From Nymphaea colorata (taxonomy: Eukaryota > Streptophyta > Magnoliopsida > Nymphaeales > Nymphaeaceae): 64,000 bases of DNA. The notes beneath the pieces were generated by a model that was given only the letters and a program-made list of their open reading frames with translations, made no database searches and was not told the DNA's origin. Shown piece after piece: positions 1 through 10,616 of the stretch (the stretch's first letter is position 1; each line of letters opens with the position of its first letter). The position numbers and the translations under genes were made by a program. The DNA is taken from the NCBI RefSeq assembly GCF_008831285.2, contig NC_045141.1, positions 15,424,106-15,488,105 of the forward strand. Reading direction: 5' to 3'.

Positions 1-169
1 GAGCACAACCGTACACGTTGTTACTTCTTTCAGTGAAAGGGCGTTGGCAGATACAGACAACTCATACACCTAATTTGTGTAATAGTCCTTTAGTCCCTAC
101 CAACCAGATTACGTTAACCTTTGACTTGACTTGTTTGCACATGCATGCAGCAGCGACCGTGGGTGAGTG

Positions 170-322
170 CAGGAATTTTTTTTATATTAAAAAAATCAAA
201 ATTTTCTAATTTGACTCAACCCATCGCTCCTCTTCGCTCGACCTGTCACTCTTCTTGGCCTAACCCGTGAATTTTTTAGGTTTGCTCCTAAAAAAAAATC
301 CTGACTCCACCCCTACATGCAT
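170..322. mobile_element. Decayed DNA-transposon end (hAT-like, CTCCGCCCC family)
   Basis: The segment ends with AAAATCCTGACTCCACCCCTAC and contains a degenerate 'cgctcctcttcg...cgac' block. The same arrangement recurs at 60865-61015, which ends in TCCTGGCTCCGCCCCTACG. Plant non-autonomous hAT-type elements often have ends reading CAGGGGCGGAGCCAGG, the reverse complement of this. The other end and a target-site duplication are not clear, so the class is inferred. Confidence 0.4.
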
Positions 323-642
323 GAAGATCTTACTATCAGATTGATCAGTCTTATGTACACATAGACACGAAATTTATAACTTAACCGTCAAAACACAAAA
401 CAATATTAAGGAATGAGTGATTTAGGATATAAATCCCACAGTTTTGTAATTAAACTATGCTCTTCTACCAAATTTAAACCCTAATTGCCATTTTTTTTGG
501 TACTATAAGAATATCAGTTTGGATGCTTTGGATTACCAAAAATATGCTACAATTAGGAGAACATGCAAAATATCGGCCGAAACCAGGTTAATTGACAAAT
601 ATCGTAAAACCAACTTGACATAACTTGTTCTTAACGTCAGCG

Positions 643-784
643 TTGGCGAGCCCATCAAAATCTCATTATATAATGTCTCGAGAACCCGTTGCAATATATA
701 AATCCGCTACCGGTTGGCCAGCCCATCACAATCTCATATATAATGTCTCAAGACCACGTTGTCATATCTAAAAAATTCTAAAAT
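643..784. repeat. 71-bp tandem duplication, two diverged copies
   Basis: Copies begin at 643 and 714. Both read TTGGC-AGCCCATCA-AATCTCAT-TATATAATGTCTC-AGA, then diverge moderately. There is no coding potential. Confidence 0.7.
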
Positions 785-1374
785 TTTATGTGCTCTTCAC
801 ACCAAAGCAAATGGAGATAGAGTTGCGTGCTCGCTTGGTGCACAAGAAAAATGATCATTTTTGAAAAAAAAAATATTTTTTGATTCTTTTATTTTTCATA
901 AAAAGTTTCTTGTTTAAATAAAATAATGTTCGTCATTCATACACCAGCACTATGTGCATAACCAGCTTTGAAGCAAAAAGTGAAAAATCCAGCCGCTAAC
1001 TTCAACGCCGAGATTGAATTTGGATCCACAACCATCTGAATCTAAACCACAGCAGGGCAATTGACTGTAAACGAAAACATGACTCAATAAGTTCGTCTAA
1101 GAATCCTTTCACTTTTCCTTTTTTGATTCGTGAAGCAAAAAAATCCTGAATACCAAATAAAGTGTTTCAATCGGCCGATCTGTCGGATCGGAAAAATTAA
1201 TTGGCAGAACATTTAAGTTGAAATTTCTGCAACATCTATATGGGAGCATCGTAGCAAAATAACAGCAACTTGTGTCAAAATTTACATGACACCAAACGTT
1301 TCTCTAAATCCGCTGCAAACTTCAAACAGATTAATCTCCAGAGCACTGGTGCTTAACCTCCTTATCGGAGACGA

Positions 1375-1595
1375 TCATATGCTCGGGCCGGAAATATTCG
1401 ATCGGGCGCCGGAAAAGAACAAAACTCCCGCCGATAAAATGCCCAAAAAGAGTGTTAGCAAACAGCCAAACATAACGAAGCTGGCCCCTCCCAGCAAGGA
1501 CAAAGCGGAAAAACCAATCCTTCCCTCATAACCTCAAGTGGCGTCTTGTGAACGGGAACACGTGCATAATTTGGACCTTTTACAGGCGTGTACAT
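1375..1595 (-). pseudogene. Possible frameshifted small membrane-protein remnant
   Basis: On the minus strand an ATG at 1595 opens a frame reading MYTPVKGPNYARVPVHKTP, which looks protein-like. About 65 bases on, near 1530, the reading that looks coding moves to another frame. That frame runs to a TGA at 1375 and encodes a strongly hydrophobic block (GGASFVMFGCLLTLFLGIL) followed by a polar tail. Local GC is higher than in the flanks. Together these could be the end of a small one- or two-span membrane protein with a one-base frameshift, or two exons whose splice sites I have not found. The family is not recognised, and either half may be chance. Confidence 0.2.
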
Positions 1596-2989
1596 CCACC
1601 CACCAGTCCCCGGCAACCATTACAAGACAAGCTGCCCAAGTCGGCACCAGCCACAGCTCCCACCAGCAGCAACCCCACGTCGTTTCATTTCTCGTGTCAT
1701 GAGGAGATCATCATAACCAGCCGTTGACACGACATCACACACATATATATATGTATATACCTTTTCCAGTAACAGCAATATATTGCATGGAATAATGACG
1801 AATATACGTGTTAGAGAATTCATAATGCAATACCAGCAAGGAAAATAAAACTGTAGCAAGCATAGAAATAATAAGACGACGAGAGAAAAATAAAGTTCCT
1901 TTTCGCAATGATAAATGGTTGTTCTCGATATCGTGAGTTCGAAGTTGCAAAGAAAATGAAGAACTCACGAGAAGAAGGCGCGAACACAAGAGGTAGCTTA
2001 TTTGTGTAGACAACTTCGGGTCTCTGCAACATGTCTAAAGCGCACATGAAGAGCCACTTCATGGCCGGTTGTCAACCGCTAACCAGAGCTTATAAGTTGC
2101 TGAAAATTTTTATCTACCGATTAATATATTTAATGTTGAAAGTCTTTTCCTTGTTCGGCGGAAAGAAAATTAACTTAAATAAGGAACATAATCATAACAA
2201 GCAAATGAAAACCGATACCATGGATACTAACGGTGGCGGAGCTGACAAAAAGTAAATTGAAAAAATAAATTAGAGGGTACCTATTTAGAAATATTTATAT
2301 TATATATATATATAGTAAATGTTAAATTTCTAATCAATGAATTTTAAAGAGCTGATGTCAATCCGCATGATTGGATACGACAGTGGAAATTCGCATATGA
2401 AAAGCAACCCATAATATAGATCTGGGCCCATATCTTGTACAAAACTCTTCAATATAAAAGATTAAAATTTTAATACGATTTTCTATATAAAAAAAAAGTA
2501 ATATACGACTGACGCATGGTTTCCAAACGATAAACTCCATGCAAAAATGGACGTGAAGATCGAAAAAGGGGGAGTCGTTTATATTTTGAAGAATAAATAT
2601 AACGAAAAACAGATGAGCAGGAAAGAGGAAGAACAACGCGACATCGATCTTACTCCCCACCTTGAAAACTTTTTCGAAAAACTCACTTACTGGTTTCGTG
2701 CATGGATAAAGTTTTCTTCTTTCTGAAACCTGACGGTTTCTGCATGAGAAAGATAACGAGAAAACAGTTATGATCATAAAGAAAGAGAGAGAGACAAACG
2801 ACGACGCACTTTTGAGGATGAAAACAAGCGAAACTTGGATGCTCACCAGTGAAGTTATCATGATGATCGCGTATGATCGACAGTATCTCCGTCACCACGC
2901 TTCTTACATGCATGTGCATGAACATGCCGACAACAACTGTCGCACCAGACCTCCATAGACACTCTTCCTTCTTCACATGTTCGACCCTT

Positions 2990-3093
2990 GGGCAGAGAGA
3001 AGGCTACGGGTGCACGCAGCGTGGCACGACGTGTCAGCCATGATCGGCTCACTCGTCGTGCCCCGCTCTGTGCACCCCAAGATTCTCTCTCTC
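2990..3093 (-). ncRNA. Candidate microRNA precursor hairpin
   Basis: Two arms of about 44 bases (2994-3038 and about 3046-3089) form a near-continuous imperfect stem with a loop of only a few bases around ATGAT. The best part pairs GGTGCACGCAGCGTGGCACGACG with its partner at about 20 of 23 positions, with scattered mismatches as in plant miRNA precursors rather than a perfect young inverted repeat. On the minus strand a good TATA box (3355-3363) lies about 270 bases upstream, and the stretch between is CT/GA-rich as at many plant promoters. Neither arm matches a conserved plant miRNA that I know (156-172, 390-399, 408, 528, 530, 535, 827 checked by eye). It could also be a decayed foldback transposon. 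Confidence 0.35.
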
Positions 3094-3112
3094 TAGATCT
3101 CTGCTCTGCATC

Positions 3113-3298
3113 TCACCACCCCCCACCATGAATCACTCTCTCTCTCGCCTTGGACGAACCTCTCTCTCGAAAACACAGAAATACTCCACACAACCACATA
3201 TAGATGTACGTGCGTGCATGCAAGAGTCGCAAGACATGCAGCACATACACGAGACGAAAACGGAGATGGATGGAGATCAAGAAGAGTGCAGCAGCCAT
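3113..3298 (-). other. Short ORF between TATA box and hairpin
   Basis: A 61-codon frame starts about 57 bases downstream of the minus-strand TATA box with a clean ATGGCTGCTGCA context and ends just before the hairpin at 2990-3093. It has a hydrophobic start (MAAALFLISI) but low complexity later and no recognisable family. It may be a short ORF in a primary miRNA transcript, or chance. Confidence 0.12.
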
Positions 3299-3354
3299 GG
3301 AAGAAGCAGTGGTAGCTTACTTAGGCCTGATCTACCACCATCGCCCGCCGCTGC

Positions 3355-3363
3355 TTTTATAGA
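3355..3363 (-). promoter_or_regulatory. TATA box, minus strand
   Basis: On the minus strand the sequence reads CTATAAAAG in the context GACGTCTATAAAAGCAGCGG, close to the plant consensus TATAAA. Transcription would start near 3325-3330 and run towards the hairpin at 2990-3093. No protein gene of normal size lies downstream, so a non-coding transcript is the simplest reading. Confidence 0.45.
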
Positions 3364-3394
3364 CGTCCATGGCCGCATTCTAGTCGATCTCTAG

Positions 3395-4235
3395 AAGTCT
3401 CTGGTGATCTGACCTTGCGTCGGTTTCAAGCTCGTCCACCAGCTGGTTGTTCATACTCACGGCAGTGCAGGTGGCGAACCGATCGTATCGCGACGTCGCC
3501 TTCCTTGGGATCTCCGTGCCCACCCTGCCGATGTGGTCGAACCTGGTCCACGCCATCCACCCTTGGGCTCGAACCCGTTGTTCATCCCCACGGGTACGTC
3601 CAAGGAAGTTGTTAGCCAGCCATTCTCCCTCGGTCCCACTCCACATGCCACACCACGTGACGTGGCTCGTCCGCTAGCCAAGAACAGGGAGGTGATCCTC
3701 GACCCCAGGTGTCTCCCAAGGATGAGCTAGCAGCTGGTTCCGTCGTCGTCGTGGCTCTCCCTCGAGCCAACTTTCCTCCTTTGGTGGGTGAAGCGGTATC
3801 GATCGCCGTTGAGATAAGGGAGTCCGCGCGACGGCGGTGCTAGATGCAAGTGTTATTGGATTTAAAATTCGAACCTACCGGTTTCCAGATCTCCACCTGC
3901 CTTCAGCATCCCCTTCTCTGCGCCTGAAGGCGGCATGCGTGAAGTTCTGCATAATTTGCTGCAGCTTCTCTCGACCGGCGGCCGGCAATTTCTTTCACAG
4001 TAATGCGCATGAACCATTACATGGGATCAAACCTGGAAGCATCATTTGTAACTATTTATTGCAAATCTACACAATGGGCAGCCCATTGAGTCGTTCAAAC
4101 GACTACTATAGAGTTTCAAGGCAAGCCGATCAACTTGCTGCTCGACTGCAAGAAAAAGCATGTCTGTTACCACTCTCGATCGAGCGCTAATTTCATGGTG
4201 GGTGTGTGACACTCTGTTGGCAAGCTTTGAACGTA
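3395..4235. other. GC-rich intergenic stretch with overlapping short open frames
   Basis: From about 3400 to 3840 the DNA is clearly GC-richer than its surroundings and several 60-90 codon frames overlap on both strands. None shows a recognisable domain, and frame preference does not single out one. It may be an old coding or retroelement fragment, or the upstream region of the minus-strand TATA box at 3355-3363. Confidence 0.3.
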
Positions 4236-5733
4236 CTAAGCAGTAGCAAGGGTTTCTACTAGCTTTTTGTTATTCATGTCGCAGGGACAAGAACAAAGAA
4301 GCCGGAGCCCTACTGCAAGTATGAATAGCGAGAGAGGAGCTGATGAACACCCATTGTGGAAGATATGCGTTTTGGGAGTGCCTACATGCAACTCTATCTG
4401 CGTGTCGGTGCACGCACCCGGGTTCATGCATAGTAACATGCACACATTATTCAAGCAGTTCTTGTTCATGCATACAGACGCACGTTGTCCAACCAATCAG
4501 TCGGGCCATGGCCATGCATGCAACAGGCAAAGCTAACCACCTTGGCTCTCTCTAGCAATTCGGTGTATCACCTACTTACATCCATCTCTCTCTCTCCCTC
4601 CTTGTCTTTAACTAATTACTAGTAAATCACTAAGTATTTTAGATTTCCTCTTGCATGCAGCTCTAACTTCGAAGCATGCACCCAACACCAACCTGGTCAC
4701 AGAATCAGTTCATGATCACCATTTATCATGCAACACAGTGAGTTTCACCACAATTTTCAATACAGTAAACTCAGAAAACGAATCTATGTATCCAATTTGG
4801 TCAATATGAAGTTCGATCGAAATGTTGCTAATCAGTACAGTAGCGCCGTGTAGTCGTAACTTACACACTGCTACCAGGGATATATATATATCTGTTGTTC
4901 TTTCCAAGCTTCTTGGACTGTCAAGCTAGGGGATGAACATGTGAGGTTTCAACGCTGACGCCGGCTGTTTCGGTAGATCCACGATGTTACGAATCAAAAA
5001 GAGTTTCGACAAAAGATTCGGAAAGCGATCACCAAAGTCTCGTATAGACGGAGAGAACTCGGTGTGAGCATCTGCACAAAAGCAAAATTAAACGTCGCCC
5101 ACCTCTTGATTAGTTGATAGCTGCGACTGCACTGAAGTTTACACTGTATTGTATATGCCAAGCACGTAGAGACAGGGATCGGCCGGAGCAAGCTGGTTAT
5201 ATGTAAGCCATTTTTTCTATGACATATGCTCTCCAGCATCCTTTTCGAATACAGCACGAATCTTCCTATTACTTTGGAATTCAATACTTATCCTCCTATT
5301 ACTGTAGCTGCGGTGGGTCAAAGGTAGGTCAATAGTAAGTCCAGGGCAGAAGATCTAATTTTAATTAAAAAAGTACAAATACTTATGTTTTTGTATGTAA
5401 ATATAAGACAAAAATATATAAACATATAAAATATAAAATAATAATATATAATATGGGCTGGCCCATTGCCAGTCATATATAATTTTAAAAGAATAGTGGA
5501 AAAGAAGAACTTGTTTTAATAAGAAGTTCTTAACTGGCCTCAACTTTCAATATGGTTGGCATAAACATAACTCTATTTGACGTTTCAGCAACAAAAACCT
5601 ACGATTCATCATTCACAATTATACGAGTTAACAAAAATGCGTATACCATTTATAATTCTAAAAATAAAAATAACCAAAGTTCTCTTCATGCTTTATTAAT
5701 TAAAGAACATGTAGATTCATAAATAGAACGTGT

Positions 5734-5839
5734 TAATGGCGATGGAAAGCTTGAATGATCTAATTATTAGATTATTCTTAACGAGCTAATGGCGATGGAA
5801 AGCCTGAATGATCTGTGTTAAATTATTATCTAATTGTCT
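5734..5839. repeat. 53-bp direct repeat
   Basis: TAATGGCGATGGAAAGC-TGAATGATCT occurs at 5734 and again at 5787 with one mismatch in this core. It is a local tandem duplication in non-coding DNA. Confidence 0.65.
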
Positions 5840-8170
5840 GCTTTTGTTCCTTTTGCAAATTGTCATTGTTTTTATTAGCAGTAAATATTTTGCTAATTTG
5901 TTATGGAAGCTTACATTCCATCGCCTCGACTATCATGCCACTCCCTTCAAGAGGCATTTCACAGCTGGTTAGAAGGGGGCTCTTAGATGGCATGTTTTTG
6001 TTTTGATTTTTGTGAGTGCTATTCTCATGAGCAGTTCAAGGTGGACCGAACATGTTGTCTACCCAAACCCCAACATAGCGTAGGACCCAGAGCCAAAATG
6101 AAGGTGGGGACCTTCTCGCTTTAGGCAGGTTGTAGCAGAGCTACATATAAGCTGGTCTGGGTAGTTGCTTACGCCAACAACAAAATTTTATATTTAATTT
6201 TATATAGATATTTTTCAATTATTCACTTACTTATATATATATATGTTGTGCGCTTTGAAAAAATGAGAATTTTCACAACAGTACCTTATAACAAAAAAAT
6301 TTCTGGCTCTATGATACTGCATTCGAATGATGGTAACCCCACTCACCCTGATAGATATGGCCACTTTATATTTTAAAGACTCTAACCAATACTGGTGTAA
6401 TTTATATAATATTAAACAGAGATCAATGCAACGTATTTTTTGTGTGTTAATTTCTTTAAATGAAGCATCAAGAGCTATAGTATAGCTGGTTAGGTTAAAA
6501 TAGAGACTATGTCCTTAGGTTTTAAGGTGGTAAAGTCTGGTACCCAAGTTGAAGATACGCCACTATCATTGTCTATGCGAGCCCATCACACTGGTGTGAA
6601 GGCAGGGGAAGTAGGAAGCGAGCCCCTTTCTAAGCAGTTAATGTTTTTTAATTAACTTAAAAGGAAATAAGGAAATTTCGAAAATGAAAGTTTTGATTAT
6701 AGAAAAACAAGATGAATTTGTTGAGCATATCGAACAAAGATGAACTATTGAAATTTGAACAGCAAGACCTTGATGAAAGCGTAATTGTTGAAAGCGGCAT
6801 TTTATCTACGTTATTCTCCAGTTGAACTAAGTTGTGTTTTCTGTGTGATATATTAGGTATGATTTTTTTAGTTACCTAATAATTCGATAATTTCTGTCTT
6901 ATTAATAATTTTTTTATTAAATGTTTTGTGTTTTGTCGAAGTTTTCATTATTTTTGTTGGTACTATTATACTAACTAATTCTTGAAGCTTATGCTTCAAA
7001 GCATGTGCTTTGCCTCCTAATAAGTTCCAACGCCGATAACAACATTGGTAGCATGCATCCATGAAGTTTTGATACAGGCAAAAAAAAAAATTTAAATTAC
7101 ACCTTGGCCCAAATAATGAAAAAATTTTAGTTCCGCTCTTGCGGACACCCCTCTGTATACAACTCCACTCTTTTCAAATATTAATAAACGGTAATAGTAC
7201 TGTAAAAATATTTTCTTGTTTATAAACTTTGTTTTTCAAGATAACAAAAATTTGCTTTTAAGTTTAAACCTGTATTTTCATGAAAATCTTGAATCTTAAG
7301 AAACTCTAAATATGATTTTTATAATTAAAAAAAAAACATAGACCAACCATCTAACTCGATGGTCGGGTGCTTAAACGACAAAAATATTCTGGACAATGAA
7401 AAAGATAAATCCCCGTATACCGTTTAATACAGAAAGGTGAAAAGAGTACATTTTTTAGAAAAAAAAAAATCTTTTCCAAATGAAAAGAATTCCACCCAAA
7501 TACCCATGTGGCCAGTGGTAGCCATGCACAGTGGTCTAGACTAAAAATATAAATGTATTTATTCTCGCACGCACCTATATATGCCTTGAAGAGTAGATGA
7601 GACGTTTTAGAAATATTTTTAAAAAAATGTCTTTTATAGTTTTTTTTTTTTACTTTTTGAGATTTTCAACAAAAACTAAGTTTCCTGTTTAAGTGTGAAC
7701 GGAGCCTATTTTAGTCATTAACCATAAATTTCGTGTCAGGTTCGTCTAGATATATCAACAAATCAGATTCGTGTCACATATCTTCTTAAACCGTTAAAAG
7801 TATCTGTTGTTTTTTCGAATATACATATACTCGTATTATTCAAAGACAGTTGAAGAAAATCATGTTGGAATCCAAATTCTAAATCAGATTTTGCAATCTC
7901 AATCTGAAATCCTCCCATCTGTCAATCTTTAAACAAACCACGTCGAAAAAACAGTTTCCATTCCATAGCTGAAAGGGTCATGTTTGGTAGCATTGGATAT
8001 CATATCCGAGACAAATTTCGAATTTATGTTAGCGAGATCTACTTTTCAAACAAGTAGGTGATGCTACCAAAAAAAGAAAAAAAAAAAAACATAGATGTGA
8101 AGTCGGTGAAGCAAGGTCTGACTTCATACATGCAGATCTCAGACCTGAGGGTGCATTTGTTTAGTAAATA

Positions 8171-8590
8171 GTATGTTTTTTTTTTTTTTTTTTGATGTGG
8201 CAAAAGATTCATGGTATAATCTATAGTTCATCAATATAAAGATTGTATTTCTGAACTGAAATTCACATTTAAAATCCTTAGTTTACTATTTTTTTCTTTT
8301 TTGGTTGTTCGATCTAAAATCAAAGTGAAGAAGGTCTAATATTGACTCCATAGAATCAATATTAGATTAAGTTCCATAGATTACATAGATAAGGTATGTT
8401 TTTGTTGATGTGACAAAAGATTCACCATAAAATCTATGGTTCATCGATACAAAATTTTATTTTTTGAATTAAATCCACACTTGGAATCCTTAGTTTACTG
8501 TTTTTTTTTTTTCAACTTTGTATGATCTTAAATCAAAGTGAAGAATTCCTGATCTTGACTCCATTGGTTTCAAATCCTGATGATTCAAAG
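8171..8590. repeat. Diverged tandem duplication, about 215-223 bp unit
   Basis: Two units in the same orientation start at 8171 and 8394. Each reads GTATGTTTTT...GATGTG-CAAAAGATTCA, then AATCTAT-GTTCATC, then ATCCTTAGTTTACT-TTTTTT, then AATCAAAGTGAAGAA and finally TTGACTCCAT. The units have diverged by substitutions and poly-T length. A weaker relative lies near 58490-58560, so this may be a dispersed repeat inserted twice. Confidence 0.6.
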
Positions 8591-10171
8591 TCGGGGCCAA
8601 TCAAACGCCAAGAGTCTTATCAGCGAGTAACAATACACCCATAAGTTCTAAATAGAAACAATATGTTGTGTTTGTACTTTTCATATTACGAACAAGTGTA
8701 TTTTAAGAATTCGTCCAGAACAAAAAAAAAAAAATTAAGTACCTGAAAATTACAAATTATTAACATTAATATACAAAAATATTTTACATAAACGATGCAA
8801 ACACAGTGGGGGATAAAGCCCCCAACGCTTTTATTAAATCACTACAAAAATTTACAAGTCAAAATTCCCGCAAGACTCAAGAAGTGCACCTGGATCTTAA
8901 AGTGTTCATTTCATGTCACAAAATAATATATTTTCATGGAAATACTTTCAAAATACAAAGTATGTGACATTTCTATAGGTTCCACAGAATTCCTGTCCTA
9001 TTCTTGACCATTTTCATGTCTTAACCGCTTTTCTCTATACCATTCAGAGCGGCGCCGTTGTTCATCTGCTCCAAAAACAACCTGATGCATCGCCTCCAAA
9101 CATTAATTTTTGATGCAGCAAGCTTGAGGAGAGATCGAGCACAATCGCATAGACGACCCATCAACTCCACATTCAATCGATCCACTACAGATTGTGAGAT
9201 CAGTGAGACCCCGAACATCTATAAGGATCAAGGGCGCAATGATGTCAAACTTTCAATATGTAAATGTTAATCTGAAGATCGAAGCTGTTTCATGAATATT
9301 TAATGATTATGTTTCTTATGAACCCGTCCAAATAAAGTCGACTACCATGGTTTTGGAACATGATGAACACAACCATGTGGCTGAATCCCGAAAAGAAGAC
9401 TCATAAATTGGTTGCTGGAGACCAACAGATTGATATATAGAACAGAACATTTTCTGTAATTTAGCTCTGGTTTCCCTCTATAAAAAAATTAAATAAGTTA
9501 ACACTCCAGTGCAAAAACAAACTAATTTAGCAGAGAGATACCACGAAAAGCAATGTCTAATCATATACTAATCGATCTGAAATAAGTAGTCATGATGAAA
9601 CAAAGGCAGCCAAGATGGAGAATCAGAAGTCTTAGCGTACCTCGAGGGAGAAAACAGAAACTGTCATCCCTGTAACAGGAAGAGAAAATGACGCTATTAG
9701 ACGGTGGTCATAGTCTGTCATTCATGCAACGAAGTATTTGATCTATCGAGCAAATGAGAGTCTAAAAAAGAAGAGGTAACGGAGTCAAGTGGCCCTTCAA
9801 ATTTTTTTTTTTTTGTAGTTCACGAGATTGCGAAGGGAGTTCCACTACTAGACACTGATTTCTGCACTATGCTGGAAACCCCACGCCACAATTTGAGCTT
9901 ACTAGTGGAACTCCTCTGTCAATCGTGAGAACATTTCTCTGTAATCATGCTGAACTGTTCTTTCCCTTATCTCAAAAATTAAGCCAAGATCATCGGGAAA
10001 ACTAAATTGCAAAACTAGAAAAACTAAAATGCGCAGAGACTGAGAACAGAATATATATCGACAAACAAATGCGTTTGGAGCCTTTGGACATCAGACATGA
10101 AGAGAAGCTCTCTCTCTCTCTTGATTAACTTAACGTTGTCAAGTTTTTCGAGGGCAAAGCAGATACGCATA

Positions 10172-10545
10172 TGAACTATCTGAGAGGTAGTAACAGATTC
10201 GCACACGCACCTGTGTGTGCTTTGATTAAGCCAACATTATGAACCTTGTCTCTTGAGGTGTTTGGAATCTCTAGAGATTTGAACTGTCTGAGAGCTACCA
10301 ACATGGTCTGTCTCACAGTTTGGAGCTGCTATACAGAGAAACTATCTGAGAGTTATCAATACCTCTGCGCAAACACAAAGTTGTACGTTTGATTAAAGTA
10401 AAAAACATCAAGTCAAGGAAACGATCTGGGAGCTACCAATGCTCCGCATAAACACCCGTATATTGGATAAATTCAAAGAACACGAAGTTTTCTTTTTGAG
10501 GTATTCAGATTTACTAGAGATATAAATTGCCTGTGAGGCAGCAAT
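10172..10545. repeat. Degenerate tandem repeat, about five units
   Basis: A 22-base core like GAACTGTCTGAGAGCTACCAAC recurs at about 10172, 10281, 10338, 10418 and 10522 with 3-7 changes each. The spacing is irregular (57-109 bases). Parts between cores are also related, such as GAGGTGTTTGGAATCTCTAGAG and GAGGTATTCAGATTTACTAGAG. Confidence 0.6.
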
Positions 10546-10616
10546 TCCTCTGCTCGTACAAAAAAATATTAGTTCCACTGTAGAGATTGGTGGCTTTTGC
10601 AGTTTGAGATCATGGG
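10493..10616. repeat. Dispersed repeat, second copy at 63007-63130
   Basis: About 124 bases align in the same orientation with 63007-63130 at roughly 80 percent identity by eye. Shared blocks include TATAAATTGCCTGTGAG, AATTCCTCTG-T-GTACAAAAA and TTTTTGCAGTTTGAG. This unit overlaps the last copy of the local tandem repeat, so the array and the 63-kb locus share an origin. Confidence 0.65.

Larger units (their letters stand above)
1..2985. other. AT-rich intergenic DNA, no confident gene
   Basis: No open frame here has recognisable protein similarity. The stretch holds a decayed transposon end (about 170-322), a 71-bp tandem pair (643-784), a possible broken small gene (1375-1595) and AT-rich sequence with short TA runs near 1741-1755 and 2299-2313. 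A minus-strand frame of 167 codons at 2358-2861 is AT-rich and hydrophobic by composition only. Confidence 0.6.
4236..8960. other. AT-rich intergenic DNA, no gene seen
   Basis: Only short frames without recognisable similarity occur. The region contains CT-rich patches near 4580, A/T homopolymers, a 53-bp direct repeat (5734-5839) and a diverged duplication (8171-8590). A stretch near 6130-6240 resembles the GGGCAACTGCCCACACC ends of hAT-like elements also seen at 42.8 and 54.4 kb. Confidence 0.6.

Noticed and set aside
2358-2861. 167-codon hydrophobic minus-strand frame
   Set aside because: Phenylalanine/serine/leucine-rich because the DNA is AT-rich. No conserved motif and no splice context.
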